NCBI GenBank assembly: GCA_049601915.1
Contig: JBMYRB010000008.1
Location: 1-64,000 of the forward strand
DNA length: 64,000 nucleotides
Reading direction: 5' to 3'
Source of the DNA: UBA8079 sp049601915
GTDB lineage: Bacteria; Pseudomonadota; Alphaproteobacteria; UBA6615
Shown: piece by piece, positions 40,681 through 48,917 of the stretch
Layout: each line of letters begins with the position of its first letter
Numbering within the stretch: the first letter of the stretch is position 1
The notes under the pieces: model-generated
Database searches by the model: none
What the model was told of the DNA's origin: nothing
What the model saw: the letters and a program-made list of their open reading frames with translations, nothing else
Translations under genes and position numbers: made by a program

Positions 40681-42135
40681 CTACGCGATCCCGCCCATGC
40701 AGACGTATTTGATTTCCACATAGTCGTCGATGCCGTAGTGGGAGCCCTCACGGCCCACGCCGCTCTCCTTGACCCCGCCGAAGGGCGCGACCTCGGTCGA
40801 TATCAGGCCCGTGTTCACGCCGACGATGCCCGATTCGAGACCCTCGGAGACCTTCCACACACGCTTCAGGTCGTTGGCGTAGAAATACGCCGCCAGCCCG
40901 AACTCCGTGTCGTTGGCCATGGCGATGCCTTCCTCGTCGGAACCGAACCTGTACAACGGCGCCAGCGGCCCGAACGTCTCCTCGTGGCTCACATCCATGT
41001 CCGGCGTGACCTCGACCAGGATCGTCGGCTGGAAGAAGGTGCCGCCGAGCTCGTGGCGTCCGCCGCCGACCGCGACCTTCGCCCCCTTGCCCACGGCGTC
41101 GGCGATATGCTGCTCGACCTTCTCCACCGCGGCCATGTCGATCAGCGGGCCCTGCTGGACATCGTCGGACATGCCGTCGCCCACATTGAGCTTCGCCACC
41201 GCGGTGGCCAGCTTCGCGGCGAAGGCGTCATACACCCCGTCCTGCACCAGGATGCGGTTGGCGCAGACACAGGTCTGGCCGGTGTTGCGATACTTGGACG
41301 CGATGGCGCCCACCACGGCGGCATCGAGATTGGCGTCGTCGAACACCATGAAGGGCGCGTTGCCGCCCAGCTCCATGGAGACCTTCTTGATGTTCTGGGC
41401 GCTCGCGGCCATCAGCTCGCGGCCCACCTCGGTCGAGCCGGTGAAGGTGAGCTTGCGAACAATAGGATTCGAGGTGATCTCCTCGCCGATCTCCCGCGAC
41501 GAGCCGGTGACCACCGACAGCACGCCCGCGGGCACGCCGGCGCGCTCGGCCAGTTCGGCCATGGCGAGGGCGGAGTAAGGCGTGGAGGTGGCGGGCTTGA
41601 CCACCATCGAGCAGCCCGCGGCCAGCGCGGGGCCGGCCTTGCGGGTAATCATGGCGGCCGGGAAGTTCCACGGCGTGATCGCGGCCGTGACCCCGATCGG
41701 CTCTTTCAGCACGACAATCCGCGTGTCCCGGGTGTGGCCGGGAATGGTATCGCCGTAGAGGCGCTTGCCCTCCTCGGCGAACCACTCGATGAAGGCAGCG
41801 GCGTAGGCGATCTCGCCCCGGCTCTCGGCGATGGGCTTGCCCTGTTCGGTGGTCATCAGCACAGCCAAATCTTCCTGATGTTCCATCATCAGCTCGAACC
41901 ATGTGCGCAGGATGGCAGCCCGCTCCTTGCCGGTACGCTGCTTCCATTCCTTCTGGGCGGTCTCGGCCGCCTCGATGGCGCGGCGGGTCTCGGCGGTGCC
42001 CATCTTCGGGATGGTGCCGATCACCTCGCCATTGGCCGGGTTGGTGACGTCGATGGTCTCGCCCAAATCCGCGTCGGCCCACTGGCCGTCGACATAGCAT
42101 TGCTGGCGGAAGAGATTTCCGTCTGAGAGGTTCAT
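40681..42135 (-). CDS. NAD(P)-dependent succinate-semialdehyde dehydrogenase-like aldehyde dehydrogenase
   Basis: A 484-residue aldehyde dehydrogenase of the GabD type. ITPWNFPAAMITRKAGPALA is the coenzyme-binding start, VSMELGGNAPFMVFDDANLD holds the general-base Glu, and NTGQTCVCANRILV holds the nucleophilic Cys (first Cys of TCVC). FGPLAPLYRF and NDTEFGLAAYFYANDL are also GabD-like. The start NLSDGNLFRQQCYVDGQW lies 17 codons inside the longest frame. Succinate semialdehyde oxidation is the family default; other semialdehydes are possible. Confidence 0.9.
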   Translation of the reverse strand: MNLSDGNLFRQQCYVDGQWADADLGETIDVTNPANGEVIGTIPKMGTAETRRAIEAAETAQKEWKQRTGKERAAILRTWFELMMEHQEDLAVLMTTEQGKPIAESRGEIAYAAAFIEWFAEEGKRLYGDTIPGHTRDTRIVVLKEPIGVTAAITPWNFPAAMITRKAGPALAAGCSMVVKPATSTPYSALAMAELAERAGVPAGVLSVVTGSSREIGEEITSNPIVRKLTFTGSTEVGRELMAASAQNIKKVSMELGGNAPFMVFDDANLDAAVVGAIASKYRNTGQTCVCANRILVQDGVYDAFAAKLATAVAKLNVGDGMSDDVQQGPLIDMAAVEKVEQHIADAVGKGAKVAVGGGRHELGGTFFQPTILVEVTPDMDVSHEETFGPLAPLYRFGSDEEGIAMANDTEFGLAAYFYANDLKRVWKVSEGLESGIVGVNTGLISTEVAPFGGVKESGVGREGSHYGIDDYVEIKYVCMGGIA

Positions 42136-42247
42136 GGTTCTCGTCCCTGTGGGTATTGGATTGTTACCCGCGAGTGTAGGCCCCAAGCCTTCCGCGGGAC
42201 AACTGGCGGCAATTTCACTTCTGTCATGGCGATATCGCCACGCGGGG

Positions 42248-42277
42248 AGATGCCCGGATCAAGTCCGGACATGACAG
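42248..42277. repeat. Intergenic inverted repeat, family A (single half)
   Basis: One family A half, AGATGCCCGGATCAAGTCCG followed by GACATGACAG, between the aldehyde dehydrogenase start and the FMN monooxygenase stop. Confidence 0.65.
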
Positions 42278-42284
42278 GAAACAG

Positions 42285-43628
42285 TCAGTCCGGGAAAAAC
42301 CGGCTGGCCGGGCGGTCGAGGCCCAAATTCTCCCGCAGGGTCGTGCCCTCATACTCGGTGCGGAACAGGCCGCGTTTCTTGAGGATCGGCACCACCTCGT
42401 CGATGAAGGGCGTCATCAGTTCCGGGATCACGGGCGGCATGTAGTTGAATCCGTCCGCCGCAGGCCCGCCCGGGGCGTCCGGGTCGCACCAGTCGGCGAT
42501 CAGGTCGGCGATCTGCTCGGGCGTGCCCGCCGTGGTGTAGTGGCCGCGCCCGCCGGCGAAGCGCGCGAGCAGCTCGCGCAGGGTGAGCCCCTCCTTGTCC
42601 ACGATGCGCACGATGAGCGCGGCCCGGCTCTTCATGGTCTCGAGGCCGTCGGGGTCGGGGAAGTCGGACACCTTGAGGGGCTGGTCGAGATCCAGATGGT
42701 CGAAGTCGTGGCCCGCGAAACGCTGGGATAACGTCCGGCGGCCCACCTCCGGGTCCATCCGCGAATTCAACTCCATGAGATTCTCTTTCGCCTCGGCCTC
42801 GGTGCCGCCGAGCACCGGGTTGAGGCCCGGCAGGACCACCACCTGGTCGGCGTTGCGCCCGAAATCGGCCGCGCGCTTCTTGATGTCCTTGTAGAACTCC
42901 TGGGCGGTTTCCTTCTCCAGGTGAGCGGTGAAGATCGCCTCGGCATGCAACGCGGCGAAGTCCCGCCCCCGGTCCGACGCGCCGGCCTGCACCAATACAG
43001 GCCGCCCCTGCGGCGAGCGGGGCACGTTCAGCGGCCCCTTCACCTGGTAGTACTTGCCCTTGAAGTCGATCGGCGTGATCCGGCTGGTGTCGCCGCACAG
43101 GCCGTTGCCCGAACGATTGTCCAACAGCGCGTCGTCGGCCCAGCTGTCCCACAGATCCTTCACCGCGGCGACATACTCCTCGCCCATCTCGTAGCGGTCG
43201 CCGTGGGCGGTATGCTCGCGCCCGTAATTGGCCGCGACCGCCTCGACCCAGGTGGTGACGATGTTCCACGCCGCCCGGCCGCCCGAGATGTGGTCGATTG
43301 AGGCGAACTGGCGGGCCAGGTTATAGGGCTCGGAATAGGTACAGGAACCGGTCGCCACCAGCCCGACATGCTCGGTCTCCATGGCGATGGCCGACAGCAT
43401 GATGATCGGGTCGGGCCAGAAGCGGCCGGACTCCATGGCGTCGTTGGTCATCATCAACACGTCGGCGAAGAAGATGGAATCGAGCTTCGCCGCCTCGGCC
43501 TGCTTGGCGAGGTCCACATAGTAGGAGATGTCCATCAGGGAGCGCGGGTCCGCACCGGGGTGGTCCCACGCCGTCTCGTGATGGCCGCGGGACTGGATGA
43601 ACAGGTTGATGTGGATGGGCTTGGGCAT
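42285..43628 (-). CDS. NtaA/SnaA/DmoA-family FMN-dependent monooxygenase
   Basis: A 447-residue luciferase-like flavoprotein of the long subgroup (nitrilotriacetate, dibenzothiophene sulfone and dimethylsulfide monooxygenases). The start KPIHINLFIQSRGHHETAW is diagnostic; LDSIFFADVLMMTNDAME, VSTGSCTYSEP-like GSCTYSEPYNLARQFASIDH and RPVLVQAGASDRGRDFAA follow. It needs reduced FMN from a partner reductase not found nearby. The substrate is not predictable, but organosulfur or amine N-dealkylation roles are typical. It stands alone between repeats. Confidence 0.9.
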   Translation of the reverse strand: MPKPIHINLFIQSRGHHETAWDHPGADPRSLMDISYYVDLAKQAEAAKLDSIFFADVLMMTNDAMESGRFWPDPIIMLSAIAMETEHVGLVATGSCTYSEPYNLARQFASIDHISGGRAAWNIVTTWVEAVAANYGREHTAHGDRYEMGEEYVAAVKDLWDSWADDALLDNRSGNGLCGDTSRITPIDFKGKYYQVKGPLNVPRSPQGRPVLVQAGASDRGRDFAALHAEAIFTAHLEKETAQEFYKDIKKRAADFGRNADQVVVLPGLNPVLGGTEAEAKENLMELNSRMDPEVGRRTLSQRFAGHDFDHLDLDQPLKVSDFPDPDGLETMKSRAALIVRIVDKEGLTLRELLARFAGGRGHYTTAGTPEQIADLIADWCDPDAPGGPAADGFNYMPPVIPELMTPFIDEVVPILKKRGLFRTEYEGTTLRENLGLDRPASRFFPD

Positions 43629-43942
43629 GGCAAAACCGGTGGGCTGTGAAGCGAACGAGTGATGGCCGGATTTTGCCGGATCGGAGTGTGAAATGGGAGT
43701 CCGTCGGAGGTGCTTTTCGGCGTCGGCGTGGCTCGGACCTCCGCCTCGCCCTTCGAGACGGCGCTTCGCGCCTCCTCAGGGTGAGGCGTTCGCATAATTC
43801 TCACGCCAAGGAGCTATCCTCCTCTCTCACTCCTCATGCTGAGGAGCCGCCGAAGGCGGCGTCTCGAAGCGAGATTGGGCCTGCGCCCATGCGTTCGATC
43901 ACGCGCCCGAACGAAGTCCGGGCATGACGCGCCGTTTAGAAC
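43629..43942. repeat. Gene-free 314-base gap filled by families B and A repeats
   Basis: No credible gene. A family B unit (CTTCGAGACGGCGCTTCGCG from 43751) is followed by an inverted family B unit at about 43831-43872 (ACTCCTCATGCTGAGGAGCC ... GTCTCGAAGC) and a degenerate family A half ending AAGTCCGGGCATGACG near 43926. The two B units can form a large hairpin. The first 120 bases hold the promoter side of the monooxygenase gene and show no clear motif. Confidence 0.7.
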
Positions 43943-44344
43943 TCAAACGTCCGAAATCTTCCGCCACCACAGGGTGCGCCGCTCGGCCGGCCGGTCGCCA
44001 TAGGGCTGGAGCGGCGGGCGGAGGACCATCAGGTCTCCTTCAAAACTCACGTCGCGTACCTGCTCCGTGCCCATGCGGGCCGGGTCGGAGCACTGGTCGA
44101 CCTTCGTGACGAGAGTCTCCCCATCAAAGGTGTAGAGGCCGGTGTAGCAGGAGTATTCGCGCGCCTCCCCTTCGGGAATAACCGGCCGGGCATCGGTGAT
44201 GGTGGACGACAGCCGGTCGGCCGTGAGCACCACCCGGCCGATGTAATTCCCCTCGCCGCCATAGGGCGGCGGGGAGACGGGCGCGCCGGACGCATCGATC
44301 GCCTCGACCCGGACGAGGGTCCATGTGCCGATTTGTTTGGTCAT
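43943..44344 (-). CDS. Lipocalin-like-domain protein
   Basis: A 133-residue protein. IGTWTLVRVEAIDASGAPVS near the N-terminus followed by YIGRVVLTADRLSSTI and SCYTGLYTFDGETLVTKVDQ fits the lipocalin-like GTWxL fold seen in many proteobacterial proteins of unknown role, probably binding a small hydrophobic ligand. No signal peptide is seen. The gene overlaps the AGPS-like gene start-to-stop by four bases (ATGA), so it is coupled to it and may serve the same pathway. Confidence 0.65.
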   Translation of the reverse strand: MTKQIGTWTLVRVEAIDASGAPVSPPPYGGEGNYIGRVVLTADRLSSTITDARPVIPEGEAREYSCYTGLYTFDGETLVTKVDQCSDPARMGTEQVRDVSFEGDLMVLRPPLQPYGDRPAERRTLWWRKISDV

Positions 44345-45963
44345 TTACTTCTCCCCACAATAACCCCCGGGTTCAGCACCCCCTTCGGGTCCAACCTCCT
44401 CTTCGCGTCCGCCACCACATCCCCGAACAGCGCCGGGCGCTGCTGTTCGTACCATTTCTGGTGGTCGCGCCCCACGGCGTGGTGGTGGGTGATCGTGCCG
44501 CCGTGGGCGATCAGCGCGTCGGAGGCGCGGGTCTTGATCGCCTGCCACTGGGCCAGCATCGCCCGGCCGTCGTCGCCTGGGTCCCCCGGCGCGTGAAACG
44601 CGAAATAGGGTGCGGGGCCGTCCGGATACGCATGGCTGAAGCGGCATGACACCGCGCCGTCATGGCCGGTCACGTCTCTGATGGTCGACCGGGTGGCGTC
44701 CTTGATGGCGTTGTAGAACGCCTCGAACCGGTCCCAGGTGATCGCCGTCTCGAAGGTGTCGGAGATGATGCCCCGGGGGGTCAGTTGTTCCCGGTTATAG
44801 GGCATGCGGATGAAGGCCGTGCGCCACGCGCCGACCGCGCCCTGGAGGTGGGCGTCCGGGTTGTCGCGCCATGGGACGTCCACCACGGCGCCATGGTCCA
44901 GGCAGCATTGCTCGGCGCGCGCCATCCACGCTTCCACCGGATGGTCGGCGCTCTCGAAGGAGACGACCATGAGGGTGAAGCTGCCGTCGCCCGCGCCGTT
45001 CACCTGCAGCTCCGTGCCGTCGACGATGCGGACGTTGGCGGGGAACAGCCCGGCCTGGGAGACGGCGCGCACGGCGCGGGCGGCGTCGAAGAAGTCGGTA
45101 AACCGGAAGCCCGCGGTGGCCTTGAAGGTCGGCCGGCCCTGCAGGCGCGCCCACCCCTCGGTGATGATGCCGAGCGCCCCCTCGCTGCCGAGCGCCACGA
45201 AACGGTCCGGGCTCGGCCCCGCGCCGGAGCCCGGCAGGCGGCGGCTCGTGATGTTCCCGGCGGGGGTGACGGTCGTCGTCGCCTCCACCAGATCATCGAT
45301 ATGGGTGTAGAGGGTGGCGAAATGGCCGCCGGACCGGGTGGCGACCCAGCCGCCGAAGGTCGAATGCTCGAAGGATTGGGGGAAATGGCGGAGTGTGAGC
45401 CCGTGGGGCTTGAGCTGGGCCTCGAGGTCCGGGCCCCGGGCGCCGCCCTGGATGCGCGCGGCCCGCGACACCTCGTCGACCTCCAGCACCCTGTTCATGC
45501 GCCCCATATCGACCGAAATAGTACCGTTGTATCTGGACCCCACATCGGACGTGACCCCGCCGACGACGGACGAGCCCGCCCCCCAGGGGATGACGGCGGC
45601 GTTGGCCTTCCCAGCCCACTCGTAGATCTCGGCGATGTGGGTCTCGGTCTCGGGGAAGGCCACGATGTCGGGCGCGTGGTCGAAATCGCCGTTATAGGTG
45701 CGGATCGAGTCCGGCTGGGACTGGCCAAAGGCGTGATAGACGCGCGCGAACTTGTCGTCTGTACAGACGCCTTCCAGAGATCTCGGCGCCTCGAGGCGGG
45801 ATTTCGGGAGTTCGATGGCATCCAGAGTGGGGAACCTGCCGTCGCGGGACGGATTGATGCCGAAACCGTCGGCGAAGGTCGCCATCAGGGCCTTGGTCTG
45901 GTCGCCATCGAGGCCGGCGTCTTCGTAGCCCCAGCCCCAGTATTTCAGCTTGCGGTCTGCCAT
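44341..45963 (-). CDS. FAD-binding oxidoreductase, alkyldihydroxyacetone-phosphate synthase-like
   Basis: A 540-residue VAO-family flavoprotein. The N-terminus LKYWGWGYEDAGLDGDQTKA is that of AGPS-like proteins. VIPWGAGSSVVGGVTSDVGS is the FAD pyrophosphate loop, HFPQSFEHSTFGGWVATRSG the substrate loop, and HHHAVGRDHQKWYEQQRPAL plus LDPKGVLNPGVIVG the C-terminal cap end. In eukaryotes AGPS makes ether-lipid precursors; bacterial relatives are more diverse, including D-2-hydroxyacid-type oxidases. The lipocalin-like gene is coupled downstream. Confidence 0.88.
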   Translation of the reverse strand: MADRKLKYWGWGYEDAGLDGDQTKALMATFADGFGINPSRDGRFPTLDAIELPKSRLEAPRSLEGVCTDDKFARVYHAFGQSQPDSIRTYNGDFDHAPDIVAFPETETHIAEIYEWAGKANAAVIPWGAGSSVVGGVTSDVGSRYNGTISVDMGRMNRVLEVDEVSRAARIQGGARGPDLEAQLKPHGLTLRHFPQSFEHSTFGGWVATRSGGHFATLYTHIDDLVEATTTVTPAGNITSRRLPGSGAGPSPDRFVALGSEGALGIITEGWARLQGRPTFKATAGFRFTDFFDAARAVRAVSQAGLFPANVRIVDGTELQVNGAGDGSFTLMVVSFESADHPVEAWMARAEQCCLDHGAVVDVPWRDNPDAHLQGAVGAWRTAFIRMPYNREQLTPRGIISDTFETAITWDRFEAFYNAIKDATRSTIRDVTGHDGAVSCRFSHAYPDGPAPYFAFHAPGDPGDDGRAMLAQWQAIKTRASDALIAHGGTITHHHAVGRDHQKWYEQQRPALFGDVVADAKRRLDPKGVLNPGVIVGRSK

Positions 45964-46069
45964 CGTTTTATCCTCCGCGAGGCGCGTTTTGTGCGCTCAC
46001 AATATTCGTCTGATATATCTATAATATGTAAAGCGGATATTTAGAGCCTGAAGGCCCGCTTTTCCGGGG

Positions 46070-46450
46070 TTAAGGCACGTTCCGGAACAATTCGTAATGA
46101 TGGCTGCGGCTCGCCGTCACGAAGGCGCCCGTCACCACGCCGACCGCCGGATAGGCCGCCCCTGGCGGGCGCGCGGTGAACCGGATGCCGGCCGACAGCC
46201 GCCAGCTGCGCGTGCCGGGTTCGTGCTCGGAATAGCCCAGTATCTCGAAACCGTGCTCGATGCCGTCCGCGTCGCGGATCGTCCCCGTGAGGGTGAAATC
46301 GCACACATCGGGCGCCTCGTTCTCGAACAGGCTCCATTTCACGTCGCCGGACAGGGTATCACCGGTAATCTCCCCGGTCCCGCTGCCGATATAGTCCCCG
46401 AACTTGGCCTCGGGCACCCAGATAGTCTCCCCCTGATACTGAAGCGTCAT
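46070..46450 (-). CDS. Hypothetical protein (126 aa, beta-rich)
   Basis: Not recognised with certainty. The product MTLQYQGETIWVPEAKFGDY continues IGSGTGEITGDTLSGDVKWS and ends SRSHHYELFRNVP. The alternating pattern with many Gly/Thr/Ser suggests a beta-barrel, perhaps a lipocalin- or DUF3237-like fold (GSGxGxxxGDxLxGxVxWS). An in-frame ATG at 46525 would add 25 residues but lies at the edge of a family D repeat. It precedes the AGPS-like gene on the same strand, after 106 A/T-rich bases. Confidence 0.55.
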   Translation of the reverse strand: MTLQYQGETIWVPEAKFGDYIGSGTGEITGDTLSGDVKWSLFENEAPDVCDFTLTGTIRDADGIEHGFEILGYSEHEPGTRSWRLSAGIRFTARPPGAAYPAVGVVTGAFVTASRSHHYELFRNVP

Positions 46451-46536
46451 ATCGGCGAATTTTTGTACGCATGGCGTGATACTATCGTGCGGTGGTGGAG
46501 CCAGCCACCCGGTAACATTCGACATCAGCCGGTTCC

Positions 46537-46609
46537 CGCCTCTCCCTGACCCTCTCCTCCCCATGGGAGGAGAGGGTGGCGAGCGAAAGCGAGCCGCGTG
46601 AGGTGGGCG
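46537..46609. repeat. Intergenic inverted repeat, family D (upstream of PRISE copy 1)
   Basis: CCTCTCCCTGACCCTCTCCT then CCCCATGGGAGGAGAGGG and GGCGAGCGAAAGCGAGCC. It lies directly before the first of two paralogous reductase genes. Confidence 0.8.
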
Positions 46610-46631
46610 GCTCGGAAGTTTGGGGGGACAC

Positions 46632-47681
46632 ATGGCCAAAGCATTGATCGCCGGCGCGCTGGGCGTTATCGGCCGGGCGCTGGTCGAGCATCTCGACGAC
46701 GACCCGGACTGGGAGGTCGTCGGCCTGTCCCGGCGCGCGCCGGACTTCGAGACGGGCGCGACCTTCCTGTCTGTCGACCTGCTCGACCGGGCCGCCACCC
46801 AGTCGACGCTCGGTGATATATCTGACGTCACCCACATCTTCTTCACGCCTTATGCACCGCGCGAGACCTTCGCCGCGGAGGTCGCGCCCAACCTGGCCAT
46901 GCTGGTGAACCTGATGGACGCGGTGGAGCCCGCCGCAAAGGACCTCGCCCATGTCCAGCTGATGCAGGGGGCGAAATGGTACGGGGTCCAGTTCGGCAAG
47001 CCCTACAAGACGCCCGCCAGGGAAGACGACCCGCGCCACATGACGCCGAACTTCTATTACGATCAGCAGGACTGGCTTGTAGAGCGGCAAAACGGCAAGG
47101 ACTGGACCTGGTCCGCGCTGCGCCCCCACGGAGTCTGGGGCTTCTCGGTCGGCTCGGCCATGAACATGATGACGTCGCTGGCGGTCTACGCCACGGTGTC
47201 GAAGCATCTCGGCCTGCCGCTTCGCTGGCCCGGCAACCCCGCGCTGCTGGACAGCGTCTACCAGATCGTCGACGTGGCGCTGCTGGCCCGCGCCATGGTC
47301 TGGGCCGCGACCGCGCCCGGGGCGGCCAACCGGCCGTTCAACATCACCAATGGCGACTACACCCGCTGGAAGCTTTTGTGGCCGAAACTGGCCGCGTTCT
47401 TCGACATGGAGGTCGGGCCAATCCAGAGCGTGAAGACCGAAGCCATCATGGCCGACAAGGAACCGGTCTGGGCGGAGATCACGGAGCAGCACCTGCTCCG
47501 CAAATACGCCATGTCGGACATCGTCACCTGGCCCTTCCTCGACTACGCCTTCGCCAACGGCTTCGACCAGATGTCGAGCCTGACCAGCATCCGCCAGGCG
47601 GGCTGGACCGAGGTGCTGGACACCGAGGAGACGGTCACCGATCAGCTGCAGCGCCTGCGCGACAACCGGATCATCCCGTGA
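46632..47681 (+). CDS. SDR-family reductase, PRISE (progesterone 5-beta-reductase-like), paralogue 1
   Basis: A 349-residue extended short-chain dehydrogenase. AKALIAGALGVIGRALVEHL is the NADPH Rossmann start, WEVVGLSRRAPDFETGATFL is typical of the PRISE/iridoid-synthase group, and LQL MQGAKWYGVQ (HVQLMQGAKWYGVQFG) carries the family K in place of the usual catalytic YxxxK surroundings; FYYDQQDWLVERQ carries the conserved Tyr. Plant members reduce enones; bacterial members are little studied. The paralogue lies 174 bases downstream with a repeat between. Confidence 0.88.
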   Translation: MAKALIAGALGVIGRALVEHLDDDPDWEVVGLSRRAPDFETGATFLSVDLLDRAATQSTLGDISDVTHIFFTPYAPRETFAAEVAPNLAMLVNLMDAVEPAAKDLAHVQLMQGAKWYGVQFGKPYKTPAREDDPRHMTPNFYYDQQDWLVERQNGKDWTWSALRPHGVWGFSVGSAMNMMTSLAVYATVSKHLGLPLRWPGNPALLDSVYQIVDVALLARAMVWAATAPGAANRPFNITNGDYTRWKLLWPKLAAFFDMEVGPIQSVKTEAIMADKEPVWAEITEQHLLRKYAMSDIVTWPFLDYAFANGFDQMSSLTSIRQAGWTEVLDTEETVTDQLQRLRDNRIIP

Positions 47682-47704
47682 TGGCCAAGCCCTCGAACGC
47701 ACTA

Positions 47705-47830
47705 TTACTCCCTCTCCTCCCATGGGGAGGAAGGGGTCGGGGTGAGGAGGGTTTGCAGCGGCACCACCCACCTCTCCCGGCTCGCCGGCGCTCGCCACCC
47801 TCTCCCCCCTCAAGGGCGGAGAGGGATTGC
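47705..47830. repeat. Intergenic inverted repeats, family D (between PRISE copies)
   Basis: Two family D units: CTCCCTCTCCTCCCATGGGG with GGAAGGGG (about 47709-47745), and an inverted unit CCACCTCTCCCGGCTCGCCG to CTCAAGGGCGGAGAGGG (about 47766-47826). Confidence 0.8.
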
Positions 47831-47855
47831 ACCGGACAAGCGGAGGTCTTCCGCC

Positions 47856-48908
47856 ATGCCAGCTAACACCGCCCTCATCGTCGGCGCGCTCGGCGTCACC
47901 GGCCGGGCGCTGGTCGAGTATCTCGAGGACAAGCCCGACTGGAACATTGTCGCGCTCTCGCGCCGCGCGCCGGACTTTCCGACCCGCGCGACGTTCCTGT
48001 CGGTCGACCTGACGGATGCGGACGACTGCCGGGCGAAACTGGCCGAACATCGTGAAATTACATATGTTTTCTATACCGCCTACAGCCAGCAGGCGTCGGT
48101 CGCGGCGGAAATCCCCGTCAATGTGGGGATGCTCGCGAACCTGATGGACGCGGTCGAGAAAACGGCCAATATCCGGCACGTCCAGCTGATGCACGGCGCC
48201 AAGTGGTACGGCACCTATCTGGGTTCCTACAAGACGCCGGCGCGCGAGGACGACCCGCGGCCCCTGCCGGTGAATTTCTATCACGCCCAGCAGGACTGGC
48301 TGGAAGCGCGTCACGCCGCCCAGTCCGGCTGGTCATGGTCCGCGCTGCGACCCCACGGGGTGTGGGGGTTTTCGACCGGGTCGGCCATGAACCTGATGAC
48401 CGGCATCGCGTGTTACGCCGCGATCTCGAAGGAGCTCGGCCTGCCGCTGCGCTGGCCGGGCAACGCCGGCTTCTACGACCGGCTCTACCAGCTGATCGAC
48501 GTGGATCTGCTGGCCGAGGCCATGGTCTGGGCCGCGACCACGCCGGCGGCGGCCAACGAGGCCTTCAACATCACCAACGGCGACCTGTTCCGCTGGCGCC
48601 AGCTCTGGCCGCGCATCGCCGAATTCTTCGAGATGGAAATTGCCGACCCGCAACCGGTCCCGATCGCTGCCACCATGGCCGACAAGGGCGAGCTATGGGA
48701 GCGGATGGTAGCCGAACACGGCCTCCGGCCCTACCCACTGGACGAGATCGTCAACTGGGCCTATCTCGACATGGCGCTGGGCACCGACATGGACGCCATG
48801 TCGAGCCTGACGAAAATCTTCAAGGCCGGCTGGACCAATGTCTGGGACAGCGAGGCGACCATCACCCGCCAGCTGCAAAAGCTGCGCGACCGCAAGATCA
48901 TCCCCTAA
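47856..48908 (+). CDS. SDR-family reductase, PRISE-like, paralogue 2
   Basis: A 350-residue reductase strongly similar to the preceding gene: NTALIVGALGVTGRALVEYL, WNIVALSRRAPDFPTRATFL, HVQLMHGAKWYGTYLGSYKT, FYHAQQDWLEARH and WSALRPHGVWGFSTGSAMNL. CGGAGG precedes ATG 47856; upstream in-frame codons are repeat DNA. A zinc carboxypeptidase gene starts nine bases downstream. Tandem duplication followed by divergence is likely, and both copies are intact. Confidence 0.88.
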   Translation: MPANTALIVGALGVTGRALVEYLEDKPDWNIVALSRRAPDFPTRATFLSVDLTDADDCRAKLAEHREITYVFYTAYSQQASVAAEIPVNVGMLANLMDAVEKTANIRHVQLMHGAKWYGTYLGSYKTPAREDDPRPLPVNFYHAQQDWLEARHAAQSGWSWSALRPHGVWGFSTGSAMNLMTGIACYAAISKELGLPLRWPGNAGFYDRLYQLIDVDLLAEAMVWAATTPAAANEAFNITNGDLFRWRQLWPRIAEFFEMEIADPQPVPIAATMADKGELWERMVAEHGLRPYPLDEIVNWAYLDMALGTDMDAMSSLTKIFKAGWTNVWDSEATITRQLQKLRDRKIIP

Positions 48909-48917
48909 AGGTTTTCC

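Noticed and set aside
44662..46044. 460-codon plus-strand frame opposite the AGPS-like gene
   Set aside because: Antisense shadow of a well-supported flavoprotein gene.
46482..48314. 610-codon minus-strand frame across both PRISE genes
   Set aside because: Runs through two strong plus-strand genes and repeats; no family features.
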